From positions 1-7,654 of the forward strand of contig DAOURU010000044.1 of assembly GCA_030627585.1 (NCBI GenBank): DNA of 7,654 nucleotides. Direction: 5' to 3'. The notes beneath the pieces were generated by a model. That model was not told the origin of the DNA. It did no database searches and saw only the letters and a list, made by a program, of their open reading frames with translations. Each line of letters starts with the position of its first letter. Position 1 is the first letter of the stretch. This DNA is from Bacillota bacterium (GTDB lineage Bacteria; Bacillota; DSM-12270; Thermacetogeniales; Thermacetogeniaceae). The position numbers and the translations under genes were made by a program. Shown here one piece after another: positions 1-6,432 of the stretch.

Positions 1-28
1 CGTTATCATCTTGGATAGTATTTTTCAT
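1..28 (-). CDS. Start of a small ORF cut by the window edge (unknown)
   Basis: Three bases after the stop codon of the DUF4258-like gene, an ATG opens a frame that runs to the left edge with no stop. Only nine codons are visible, reading MKNTIQDDN. A plausible ribosome binding site, GGAAAG, lies six bases upstream inside the end of the preceding gene, so translation could be coupled. The fragment is too short to assign a family. By position it could be the partner (antitoxin-like) gene of the preceding toxin-like protein, but that is inference from gene order only, and the frame could also close just beyond the edge. Confidence 0.4.
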
Positions 29-31
29 TCG

Positions 32-259
32 TTACTTTCCAATAATTGTAATTACAAGCCGCCCTGTGGGAATGTCCTTCACTACTAGATCGAACATCCG
101 GCCTGATTTCGCAAAGAATCCACGAAATCTTGCAGCGCTTGGAACCTGTGCAGAAATTTCTCTTGCGGTCCTGGTAATGTCCTCTACAGTTATTTTTTCT
201 TGACGAAGATCATTTAGCCTTTTTTTTGCATGTTCTGTAATAATTACTTTCATGAGCAT
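32..259 (-). CDS. Small DUF4258/RelE-like protein, possible toxin
   Basis: This 75-residue basic protein opens with a strand-helix pattern (VIITEHAKKRL at about residues 4-14, then ITVEDI at about 23-28) typical of DUF4258 and related RelE-fold proteins. It ends in a strand-rich half (FDLVVKD, then RLVITIIGK), again as in that group. Known relatives include putative toxins of type II toxin-antitoxin systems, which act as mRNA interferases, but I cannot identify catalytic residues here. The ATG at 259 is preferred because GGTGA at 268-272 lies eight bases upstream. ATG 253 (two residues shorter) and GTG 271 are alternatives. It follows the 73-residue gene by 13 nt and precedes another ORF start by 3 nt, so it probably belongs to a small same-strand cassette. 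The family call is from pattern recognition only, and toxin activity is inferred. Confidence 0.65.
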   Translation of the reverse strand: MLMKVIITEHAKKRLNDLRQEKITVEDITRTAREISAQVPSAARFRGFFAKSGRMFDLVVKDIPTGRLVITIIGK

Positions 260-267
260 CACACCCC

Positions 268-272
268 TCACC
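268..272 (-). promoter_or_regulatory. Ribosome binding site choosing the ATG at 259
   Basis: The minus strand reads TAG GGTGA GGGGTGTG ATG. The GGTGA core, also seen before rnpM, ylxQ, infB and rbfA, is eight bases from the ATG at 259 and 14 from the ATG at 253. It also overlaps the GTG at 271, which makes that longer start unlikely. Confidence 0.5.
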
Positions 273-494
273 CTAAACCTGAAATTGACGGAAATCCAAC
301 TCCTCCTGGGCGATTAATGCGTAAAGAGCATCTTGAAAGGCAAGAATCGATGCGTGTTCGGCGTCGCAACAGGTATAAATCGTTTCTAATTCTTTTTTTA
401 GGGCGAGAAATTCTTCACTCATACATATATGAGAAATTCGCTGCACGATTTTTTTGAGATCCTGGTGATACTCGTCTATCACCGGAAGCCCCAA
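273..494 (-). CDS. Small acidic helical protein of unknown family
   Basis: I do not recognise this 73-residue protein. It is mostly predicted-helical in character, with alternating hydrophobic and charged residues throughout. It has an adjacent cysteine pair in the segment TCCDAEHA (about residues 41-48) plus one more cysteine at residue 24. There is no signal peptide or membrane segment, so it is probably cytoplasmic. The start is TTG at 494, supported by AGGGGG at 502-507 with seven bases of spacing. The only internal ATG (422, residue 25) has no ribosome binding site. It is the first gene after the ribF operon, on the same strand, and ends 13 nt before the DUF4258-like gene, so the two are probably co-transcribed. 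It could be a standalone orphan or an antitoxin-like partner of its neighbour; nothing in the sequence decides this. The clean frame, ribosome binding site and neighbour spacing make it likely to be real. Confidence 0.6.
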   Translation of the reverse strand: MGLPVIDEYHQDLKKIVQRISHICMSEEFLALKKELETIYTCCDAEHASILAFQDALYALIAQEELDFRQFQV

Positions 495-501
495 GTATAT
501 T

Positions 502-507
502 CCCCCT
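502..507 (-). promoter_or_regulatory. Ribosome binding site supporting a TTG start
   Basis: AGGGGG lies seven bases upstream of TTG 494 on the minus strand. It is the main reason for calling a non-ATG start for the 73-residue gene, because no in-frame ATG or GTG is near. Confidence 0.5.
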
Positions 508-523
508 ATCTGTAAAACACCAC

Positions 524-535
524 TTAACCAGTTAA
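524..535. repeat. 12-bp palindrome TTAAC-CA-GTTAA, possible operator
   Basis: Perfect 5-bp arms are separated by two bases, between the promoter candidate at 558-586 and the TTG start at 494. Its position just downstream of a predicted transcription start would suit a repressor site. Short AT-rich palindromes also arise by chance, so the functional call is inference. Confidence 0.3.
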
Positions 536-550
536 TTTATTAATATTATC

Positions 551-570
551 TTATCATAGTTTATCACAGT
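551..570. repeat. Two tandem 10-bp repeats, TTATCA(T/C)AGT
   Basis: Positions 551-560 and 561-570 differ at one base only and are exactly one helical turn apart. They overlap the AT-rich promoter candidate of the small-gene cassette. Helically phased direct repeats at a promoter can be regulator half-sites, but two copies in AT-rich DNA are weak evidence. Confidence 0.45.
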
Positions 571-586
571 TTAATGCTTATGTAAA
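558..586 (-). promoter_or_regulatory. Candidate sigma-A promoter for the small-gene cassette
   Basis: On the minus strand TTTACA (581-586, five of six to the -35 consensus) is followed after 17 bases by TAAACT (558-563, four of six to the -10 consensus). Transcription would start near 550, giving a leader of about 55 bases before the TTG at 494. The region is AT-rich, so chance matches are likely. Confidence 0.25.
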
Positions 587-646
587 TCTTTGTTCTGCAA
601 GCAGGGAGGCTTACCTACTACCGAAATATACGGAGCAAAGGTGAAG

Positions 647-674
647 ATTATACCTGTTTTTACAGGAGACTAAA
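647..674 (-). promoter_or_regulatory. Alternative weak promoter at the ribF end
   Basis: A perfect TATAAT stands at 647-652 on the minus strand just after the ribF stop. The best upstream hexamer at 16-base spacing is TTTAGT (669-674), only three of six to consensus, and there is no extended -10 TG. It could fire towards the small genes, but the missing -35 makes it doubtful. Confidence 0.18.
653..666 (-). terminator. Weak hairpin over the ribF stop codon
   Basis: CCTGT-AAAA-ACAGG on the minus strand forms a 5-bp stem with a 4-base loop, and the ribF TAA begins in the closing base pair. It is not followed by a run of T (the next bases are TATAATCTT), so it is a poor intrinsic terminator. I list it because no better one is visible after this eight-gene operon. 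Confidence 0.15.
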
Positions 675-1613
675 GGAGCCCTTTTGTTTCTCGTAAATTA
701 CAGCAGCCTGCTGAATATCTTTTTTAATTTGTTGCACTAAATCGTGAATATTATTAAATTTTTGTTCATCCCGTAATCTTTCATATAATATCACTTCAAT
801 TTCTTTGCCATAAGCAAACCCCCGGTAACCTAATAAGTGGGCTTCAATAAGTTGTTCCCCGGTTCCGGCAAAAGTCGGACGGCAACCGATATTTAAAACC
901 GCCGGGAATTGCTTTTTCTCCAAGCAAGCCTTCCCTGCATAGACTCCAGAACCGGGAAGGATCAGGTCGGACGGCAAATCAATATTTGATGTAGGGAATC
1001 CAAGCGACCTTCCTCGTTGCTCTCCTTGAACAACGATCCCTCTTATGAGGGGCCAGTATCCCAATAATTGTTTCGCCTGGCTGATATCACCTCTTTCGAG
1101 GGCAGTCCGGATCGCGGTGCTGCTGACCGGCGCGCCCTGAACCTTAACGGGAGGAATAACGGCAACAAAAAAATTATATTTTTTTCCATATCGAACCAAT
1201 AATTCTGTTGTTCCTGCGGCGTTTCGACCAAAACGGTAATTAAAGCCGACATATATCCCTAAGGCTCTCAGTTTATTAATTAGAATGCCCTCGATAAACT
1301 GTTCGGGGCCAAGAAAAGCTAAATCAAGGTTAAAGGGAATAATAAAAGCTACTTTAATACCCAATAACTCAAGTAAATCAATCTTTTTTTTCAAATCGAG
1401 AATCATTTTCGGCGCTTTTTTAGAGTTTAGGATTTTTTGAGGGTGGGGGTGAAAAAGTAGCACAGCCGGGATAGTGCTTGTCTGCTGCGAAAATTTCACC
1501 ATTTCACGTATCAAGTGCTGGTGCCCAAGATGAACTCCATCAAAATTACCAAGTGCCACAACCAGCTTTTTATCAGGAAAAGGAACAGAATCTAATCTTT
1601 CAATAACCTCCAT
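660..1613 (-). CDS. ribF: Bifunctional riboflavin kinase / FAD synthetase
   Basis: RibF phosphorylates riboflavin to FMN and adenylates FMN to FAD in the cytoplasm. The 317 residues match the usual length of about 310. The N-terminal nucleotidyltransferase domain (about 1-165) carries GNFDGVHLGHQ at 22-32, whose HLGH is the nucleotide-binding signature, then GFNYRFG at 123-129 and SSTAIR at 164-169. The C-terminal kinase domain (about 185-310) carries GFPTSN at 205-210, the family's PTxN motif, and IEAH at 257-260, whose Glu258 fits the conserved catalytic glutamate. The ATG at 1613 has AAAGGGG seven bases upstream and lies 14 nt after truB, so it is the last gene of the operon. No FMN riboswitch is possible in that gap; expression should follow the operon. 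All key motifs are intact. Confidence 0.97.
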   Translation of the reverse strand: MEVIERLDSVPFPDKKLVVALGNFDGVHLGHQHLIREMVKFSQQTSTIPAVLLFHPHPQKILNSKKAPKMILDLKKKIDLLELLGIKVAFIIPFNLDLAFLGPEQFIEGILINKLRALGIYVGFNYRFGRNAAGTTELLVRYGKKYNFFVAVIPPVKVQGAPVSSTAIRTALERGDISQAKQLLGYWPLIRGIVVQGEQRGRSLGFPTSNIDLPSDLILPGSGVYAGKACLEKKQFPAVLNIGCRPTFAGTGEQLIEAHLLGYRGFAYGKEIEVILYERLRDEQKFNNIHDLVQQIKKDIQQAAVIYEKQKGSFSLL

Positions 1614-1627
1614 GTTGAAACCCCTTT

Positions 1628-2569
1628 TTACGAGTTCTTTTGTTTTTGCCAGAAACGAAAGACCTTTTTCGGCTTATAAAACCATTTTCCTCCTTGTTTG
1701 CTTTGGTATTCCCCCAAAGCCAGAAAAATTCCGTTCGGTGCATAAAGGCGAACAAGGAGGGGCAAGTTGTTGTTGCCAACTCCTCCCATAATTCCGGAAG
1801 GAGCAAGCGGCAGTCCGTTAATTATGTTGTGTATTGTCTGTTCTTTGACCGTAAAGGCAGGTAAATCTTGCAACGCATAATCTACGGGAAGAAGAAAAGT
1901 ATAGTCTTGTTTTTTCCAGAACTCTTCAATTTCTTCTAAAGTAAATGCGTTTTCAAGATGGAAGGGTCCGCTTGCGGTGCGGATTAAAAAAGAAAGGTAG
2001 GCGCCACAACCTAATCTTTCACCAACTTCAGCACAAATACTTCTCACGTAAGTTCCTTTCGAACATAAAATATCGAATAAAATGCAGGGATATCGGAGGT
2101 GATTGTCAAACCGGAGAATTTCTAGAGAATAGATAAATACCCGGCGCGCTTTACGCTCTACTGTTTTACCCTGCCGTGCCAGTTGGTAGAGCCTTTTCCC
2201 CTGACAATGCACTGCCGAAACCATCGGAGGAACTTGTTTAATTTCTCCAGTTAAACTCTGAAAAATTTCCTCAAGCTGTTTATGTTCTACTCGAACCGAC
2301 GACTCCCTATGGGTGATTTTGCCGCCGGCATCATGGGTTTCAGTGCATATCCCAAGAGTCATTTCTGCTCTGTAACGCTTGGGTTTGTCCATTAGATATT
2401 CTGCAACGCGCGTTCCTTGTCCAAGACAAATCGGCAGCACTCCCGCAGCCCCTGGATCAAGTGTACCTGTATGTCCCACTTTCCGAATGTCAAATAATCT
2501 TCGGAAATATAGCACTAAATCATGGGAGGTCATTCCCGGCGGCTTAAGGACATTAATTAATCCATCCAT
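1628..2569 (-). CDS. truB: tRNA pseudouridine(55) synthase
   Basis: TruB isomerises U55 in the T-loop of elongator tRNAs to pseudouridine. The 313-residue protein begins MDGLINVLKPPGMTSHD, the standard family start, and carries GHTGTLDPGAAGVLP at 32-46 with catalytic Asp38. Further family motifs are PPMVSAV at 114-120 followed by GKRLYQLAR, GTYVRS at 172-177 and RTASGPF at 197-203. The C-terminal part (about 225-313) is the smaller RNA-binding extension. The frame stays open upstream to 2656 without an earlier credible start. That extension lies inside nrnA and is not family-like, so ATG 2569 is chosen, with AGGAAAGGGA about ten bases upstream. It begins 5 nt after nrnA stops and ends 14 nt before ribF, consistent with one transcript. 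Confidence 0.97.
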   Translation of the reverse strand: MDGLINVLKPPGMTSHDLVLYFRRLFDIRKVGHTGTLDPGAAGVLPICLGQGTRVAEYLMDKPKRYRAEMTLGICTETHDAGGKITHRESSVRVEHKQLEEIFQSLTGEIKQVPPMVSAVHCQGKRLYQLARQGKTVERKARRVFIYSLEILRFDNHLRYPCILFDILCSKGTYVRSICAEVGERLGCGAYLSFLIRTASGPFHLENAFTLEEIEEFWKKQDYTFLLPVDYALQDLPAFTVKEQTIHNIINGLPLAPSGIMGGVGNNNLPLLVRLYAPNGIFLALGEYQSKQGGKWFYKPKKVFRFWQKQKNS

Positions 2570-2574
2570 ATTGA

Positions 2575-3567
2575 TTATTTCCCTTTCCTGCTTTGGGTGA
2601 GAAATTTTTCGGTTGTTTGAATTACTTTTCTTTCCACTTCTTTTAAAGGCCCCCAAATTGTACAGCCCGCTGCCCGTTCATGACCACCACCCCCAAAACA
2701 GGCAGCAAGTTGATTTACATCTAAAAAGTTTTTCGACCGAAATCCAACTTTAATTTCGTTATTATTAAGCTCCTTGAAGAGGATTCCAACTTCTACTCCA
2801 ACCAAAGATTTCGGGTAATTAATAAAACCTTCGCAATCTTCAATCTTGCCTCCGAGTTCATGCAGGAACTTTTGAGAAACTGTCATCCAGGCAGTCAATC
2901 CGTTCTCACTAATGGAAAGGGTACCCAGACTTTTTTCTAATAAGCGCAGGCTGGTTAAAGAACGATGTTCGTTTAAAAATTGTTGAATTTGTCCCTGGGC
3001 TGCTCCGTGTTCCAAAAGGAATGCTGCGGTTCGGTAACTCTTAGGCGTTGTGTTCTGGTACTGAAAGGATCCTGTATCGGTAATTAAGGCAACGTAAAGA
3101 TTGGTGGCAACATCCGGAGTGATTTGAATTTCCATCTCTTTGAGGATGTCAACGATTACTTCCCCGGTTGCAGCGGCTCCGGGGTCCACAATATTAACGT
3201 TTCCAAAGTTTTTATTGCTGATATGGTGATCAATATTAACCACGTTTTCACAATTTCTTAAAATTTTTTCTAGTTCTTTTCCGGCCCGATTTAGTTCTGT
3301 ACAGTCCAGGACAATGCCCACATCAAAACGCTGCTTTGTTAAATTGCCGGGGAGTTGGATAAATTCGCTGCCCGGGAGAAATTGATAATGTTCCGAGATA
3401 GGATGGGGAGAAATTAACTCGACGACCCTTTTACCTAAACTTTTTAAGGCTAATCCGAGACCAAGCAGCGAACCCACCGCATCGCCATCAGGATGTAAAT
3501 GGGAAGTAATCAGAAATTCGTTGTTTTTCCAAAAGGTGTTTGCTGCTTCCTTATGATGGCTTTTCAT
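2575..3567 (-). CDS. nrnA: DHH/DHHA1 phosphoesterase, oligoribonuclease and pAp phosphatase NrnA
   Basis: NrnA-type enzymes degrade 2-5-nt RNAs to mononucleotides and dephosphorylate 3'-phosphoadenosine 5'-phosphate, using Mn2+ in the cytoplasm. The 330 residues show the DHH domain motifs in order: HLHPDGDAVGS at 23-33 (metal ligands H23, D27, D29), VLDCT with Asp88, IDHH at 112-115, and ITDTG with Asp164. The DHHA1 domain ends with FGGGGHERAAG at 291-301, the substrate-binding glycine loop. ATG 3567 is chosen because the protein then starts shortly before the first DHH strand. A longer frame to 3642 would add 25 arginine- and leucine-rich residues encoded inside rbfA. GAGGGGG lies nine bases upstream. 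It overlaps rbfA by 17 nt, suggesting translational coupling. All predicted metal ligands are present. Exact substrate preference is inferred from the family. Confidence 0.95.
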   Translation of the reverse strand: MKSHHKEAANTFWKNNEFLITSHLHPDGDAVGSLLGLGLALKSLGKRVVELISPHPISEHYQFLPGSEFIQLPGNLTKQRFDVGIVLDCTELNRAGKELEKILRNCENVVNIDHHISNKNFGNVNIVDPGAAATGEVIVDILKEMEIQITPDVATNLYVALITDTGSFQYQNTTPKSYRTAAFLLEHGAAQGQIQQFLNEHRSLTSLRLLEKSLGTLSISENGLTAWMTVSQKFLHELGGKIEDCEGFINYPKSLVGVEVGILFKELNNNEIKVGFRSKNFLDVNQLAACFGGGGHERAAGCTIWGPLKEVERKVIQTTEKFLTQSRKGK

Positions 3568-3922
3568 GATCCCCGGCCCCCTCGTTCCTAACCTCGCGGA
3601 TAATTTGAGAAATCTTAATTCCCTGCTGAATCGAAGAATCAAGATAGAAAGAAAGCTGGGGGAGATAGCGCAAACGTATTCTTTTTCCGAGTTCCGACCG
3701 AATAAAACCGCTTGCGCTTTTTAGCCCTTCCAACGTTCTACTCCGGTCGGCTTCAGACCCAAAAACACTTACGAACATTTTTGCATGGCGCAGGTCTTTA
3801 GAAACTTCTACGTCTGTAATGCTGGTAAATTTGCTTATACGGGGATCTTTCAGTTGGAGCCGGAGTATGTCTGTTACTTCGCGTTTAATTTCTTCTGCAA
3901 GCCGACTTAGACGGAAGCTCAC
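3551..3922 (-). CDS. rbfA: 30S ribosome-binding factor A
   Basis: RbfA binds the 30S subunit near the 5' end of 16S rRNA and helps late maturation. The 123 residues form one KH-type domain. RLAEEIKREV at about 7-16 opens the first helix, KDPRI at 25-29 and TDVEVSKDLRHAK at 36-48 are family signatures, and SASGFIRSELGKRI at 69-82 covers the interrupted KH helix. I choose GTG 3922, not GTG 3931. AAAGGGTGAG lies just upstream at normal spacing, whereas starting at 3931 would place the start codon inside that ribosome binding site. The chosen start loses only three residues and leaves a 14-nt gap after infB, the same as two other gaps in this operon. The tail after about residue 112 (NEGAGDHEKPS) is unconserved and is encoded partly in the overlap with nrnA. 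Confidence 0.94.
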   Translation of the reverse strand: MSFRLSRLAEEIKREVTDILRLQLKDPRISKFTSITDVEVSKDLRHAKMFVSVFGSEADRSRTLEGLKSASGFIRSELGKRIRLRYLPQLSFYLDSSIQQGIKISQIIREVRNEGAGDHEKPS

Positions 3923-3926
3923 TTTA

Positions 3927-3936
3927 CTCACCCTTT
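3927..3936 (-). promoter_or_regulatory. Ribosome binding site deciding the rbfA start
   Basis: After the infB TAA the minus strand reads AAAGGGTGAGTAAA and then GTG at 3922. The GGTGA core (3928-3932) is five bases from that GTG. The upstream GTG at 3931 lies within this core and could pair only with an AAAGG directly abutting it. Confidence 0.7.
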
Positions 3937-6099
3937 TTAAGATTGGAGCACCCTTTTTACCTCTTCAATGGTGTATACCTCCAAGATGTCACCTTGTTTA
4001 AGATCTTGAAATTTATCAAATCCGATTCCGCACTCGTACCCCTGTGCTACTTCGCGGACGTCATCTTTAAAGCGTTTCAGGGAAGAAATACTCCCTTCAT
4101 AAATGACTATACCATCACGAATCACCCGAGCCCTGCTGTTTCTAACCACTTTTCCTTCGGAAACATAGCATCCTGCTACTACTCCTACTTTTGGAATGCG
4201 GAAGGTATCTCTTACCTCGGCCCGGCCCAGGGTAACTTCTTTTAACTCGGGTTCTAAGAGCCCTTCCAGCGCGGCTTTAATGTCGTCAACAGCTTCATAG
4301 ATCACACGGTAGAGCCGAATTTCTACTTGTTGCGATTCTGCGGCCTTTTTAGCATTACTATCAGGCCGAACATTAAAGCCAATAATCAGGCCGCTGGAGG
4401 CGCTTGCAAGCATAACATCTGTTTCCGTAATTGCTCCTACGCCGGAATGAATGAGGTTGATTTTCACTTCCGGGGTATTCAATTTTGTAAGCGCCTGGAT
4501 AAGAGCTTCTACGGATCCCTGGACATCGGCTTTAACAATGAGATTTAATTCCTTCACTTTGCCTTCCTGAATCTGTTTGAAGAGATCTTCCAAAGTAACT
4601 TTCCCAGGTGTTAAAGCATCCTGGCGCTTTTGTTTAATTCTTTCTTCTACAATTTGACGGGCTAGCTTTTCATCGTGAACGGCATAAAAGGGATCTCCTG
4701 CATTAGGTACCTCGGAAAGACCTAAAATTTCCACCGGCGTTGCAGGGGGTGCTTTTTTAATTCTCCGGCCTTTAAAATCCATCATTGCTCTTACTCTTCC
4801 GTGGGCGGTACCAGCGAGAACATAATCGCCGATTTCAAGCGTTCCCTTTTGAATTAACACTGTAGCTACCGGGCCTCTCCCTTTATCCAATTGGGCTTCA
4901 ATTACAGTTCCTCGTGCCGGTCGGCGGGGGTTGGCTTTTAATTCCTCCATTTCTGCCACAAGCAAAACCATTTCTAATAACTGGTCTAAACCTTCTTTAG
5001 TTACGGCAGAAACAGGGACACAAATTGTTTCTCCACCCCATTCTTCCGGTACAAGACCGTATTCTGCGAGTTGCTGCTTTATTCGTTCTGGATTTGATTG
5101 AGGTTTATCAATTTTATTAATTGCAACTACAATTGATACCTGGGCCGCTTTTGCGTGGTTAATTGCCTCTACGGTCTGCGGCATTACGCCATCGTCGGCG
5201 GCTACTACTAAAATAGCAATATCAGTAACTTTAGCTCCCCGTGCCCGCATCGCAGTAAAAGCTTCATGGCCGGGTGTATCAAGAAAGGTGATTTTCTTGC
5301 CTTTTAATTCAACTTGATAAGCGCCGATGTGTTGAGTAATCCCACCCGCTTCTGTCGCGATCACATTAGTTCGCCGAATGGCGTCCAGGAGAGATGTTTT
5401 CCCGTGGTCCACATGTCCCATTACAGTAATAACGGGTGGTTTAGGTTCAAGTTGTTCAGGTTCATCAGGTTCATCTTCCAGAAGCGTTTCTAACTTTGCA
5501 GTCTCTTTCGAAACTTCAACTTCTGCTCCAAACTCTTCTGCAACTAATATTGTTGTATCACTGTCTATTTCTTGATTTAATGACGCCATTACCCCTAATT
5601 CAATTAATTTTTTGACTACCTCATTTCTGGAAACTTTTAAGTGATCAGCCAGCTCTTGGGGAGTAATGTGGCTTCCAATCGTAATTTTTGTTTGAGGTAC
5701 TTCGCTGGAAATGCGGTTTGACCCTTTGCGTTTTCTTTTCCCGTGACTGCGAGAAGAGAATGTCGCCACCTTTGAAAGAAGCTTGCGTTGGGTTTGTTCT
5801 TGTGAACGCCGCCGCTCCTCTTTACGCGCCAAAGCTCGCCTCCGATATTCTTCTTTGTTGAACTCGAGTTGTTTCGCAACTTGAGGCCCTTGATTCTTTT
5901 TTGATTCTTTATGGGTTTCCTTTGGGGATTTCGCAAGATCTTTTTTACCAAATATTTCTTTAACTCTTCTAACCTCTTCTTCTTCTAAAGTGCTCATATG
6001 GTTTTTCGCCGTTAACCCCATTTGATGTAAGCGGGCAAGAAGATCCTTGCTGTTCATTTCTAATTCTTTTGCTAGTTCATGGATGCGAGTTTTTGCCAT
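3937..6099 (-). CDS. infB: Translation initiation factor IF-2
   Basis: IF-2 is the GTPase that places initiator fMet-tRNA on the 30S subunit and promotes 50S joining. At 720 residues it is compact. An N-terminal IF2_N module (about 1-52, starting [13 protein letters not shown]) is followed by a lysine/arginine-rich linker (about 55-130). A second IF2_N module (about 138-195, with [21 protein letters not shown]) and a short acidic hinge (203-222) come next. The G domain shows G1 GHVDHGKT at 228-235, G2 GGIT at 252-255, G3 DTPGH at 274-278, G4 NKID at 328-331 and SAV at 364-366 in the G5 position. Domain II follows from about residue 400, and the C-terminal domains III and IV fill the rest. ATG 6099 has GGGGGTGA a few bases upstream and lies 14 nt after ylxQ. 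All GTP-binding motifs are intact. Confidence 0.98.
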   Translation of the reverse strand: MAKTRIHELAKELEMNSKDLLARLHQMGLTAKNHMSTLEEEEVRRVKEIFGKKDLAKSPKETHKESKKNQGPQVAKQLEFNKEEYRRRALARKEERRRSQEQTQRKLLSKVATFSSRSHGKRKRKGSNRISSEVPQTKITIGSHITPQELADHLKVSRNEVVKKLIELGVMASLNQEIDSDTTILVAEEFGAEVEVSKETAKLETLLEDEPDEPEQLEPKPPVITVMGHVDHGKTSLLDAIRRTNVIATEAGGITQHIGAYQVELKGKKITFLDTPGHEAFTAMRARGAKVTDIAILVVAADDGVMPQTVEAINHAKAAQVSIVVAINKIDKPQSNPERIKQQLAEYGLVPEEWGGETICVPVSAVTKEGLDQLLEMVLLVAEMEELKANPRRPARGTVIEAQLDKGRGPVATVLIQKGTLEIGDYVLAGTAHGRVRAMMDFKGRRIKKAPPATPVEILGLSEVPNAGDPFYAVHDEKLARQIVEERIKQKRQDALTPGKVTLEDLFKQIQEGKVKELNLIVKADVQGSVEALIQALTKLNTPEVKINLIHSGVGAITETDVMLASASSGLIIGFNVRPDSNAKKAAESQQVEIRLYRVIYEAVDDIKAALEGLLEPELKEVTLGRAEVRDTFRIPKVGVVAGCYVSEGKVVRNSRARVIRDGIVIYEGSISSLKRFKDDVREVAQGYECGIGFDKFQDLKQGDILEVYTIEEVKRVLQS

Positions 6100-6113
6100 T
6101 AAATCACCCCCAT

Positions 6114-6431
6114 TTAATCAAGTTTATTTGTTTCTTTTTTAATTTCTATATTTTTAAGAAAATTTTGAGCTATCTCATCACAAAGAATTGCCCAGATACA
6201 CGAAGATTGCCCCAGGAACTTGAGAAATTGCTGTTTAGATCCAAATTCAACAAAAGGCACCTGCTTCGCAAGGCAAGCTTTAATTACCTTCTCCCTGCTT
6301 CTGCCTGTATCCTCTGCGAGGACGACAAGTCGGGCTTTTTTAAGGGAGATGGCATGAAGGCAAATAGTGAACCCAGAAGCAAGCCTGCCTGCTCGTTTTG
6401 CAAGCCCCAACAAAGAGAAAAGGGATGTCAT
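6114..6431 (-). CDS. ylxQ: L7Ae/L30e-family RNA-binding protein YlxQ
   Basis: YlxQ is a small L7Ae-fold protein found next to infB in Gram-positive bacteria. Relatives bind kink-turn RNA; its cellular role is not settled. The 105 residues start with [15 protein letters not shown] (about 6-20), a strong family signature, followed by [11 protein letters not shown] (33-43) and VPFVEFG (58-64). At the usual RNA-contact position after Gly20 the sequence is FTICLHAI, which lacks the Asn/Glu and Lys seen in archaeal L7Ae and the Lys of Bacillus YlxQ, so RNA contacts may differ. The last 15 residues are rich in Lys, Asn and Glu and look like an extension beyond the fold. ATG 6431 lies one base after the rnpM stop, with AGGTGA six bases upstream inside rnpM, indicating coupled translation. 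Confidence 0.9.
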   Translation of the reverse strand: MTSLFSLLGLAKRAGRLASGFTICLHAISLKKARLVVLAEDTGRSREKVIKACLAKQVPFVEFGSKQQFLKFLGQSSCIWAILCDEIAQNFLKNIEIKKETNKLD

Positions 6432-6432
6432 T

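Noticed and set aside
1614..1627. FMN riboswitch upstream of ribF
   Set aside because: Only 14 nt separate truB and ribF, which leaves no room for an aptamer, and no conserved riboswitch elements are visible.
2570..2656. Longer N-terminus for truB starting at 2656
   Set aside because: It would overlap nrnA by over 80 bases and add a basic, low-complexity leader before a typical TruB start.
3568..3642. Longer N-terminus for nrnA starting at 3642
   Set aside because: The extra 25 residues are encoded inside rbfA, do not fit the DHH family start, and the ATG at 3567 has its own ribosome binding site.
3923..3936. A ylxP gene between infB and rbfA, as in some Bacillota
   Set aside because: The gap is only 14 nt and holds just the ribosome binding site. 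The gene is simply absent here, which is common.
3943..4245. 100-codon plus-strand open frame opposite the infB 3' end
   Set aside because: It is antisense to the conserved C-terminal domain of IF-2, its translation looks random, and nothing supports its expression.
5637..5951. 104-codon minus-strand frame inside infB
   Set aside because: It is a second frame through the lysine-rich IF-2 linker. The low-complexity basic composition explains why it stays open.
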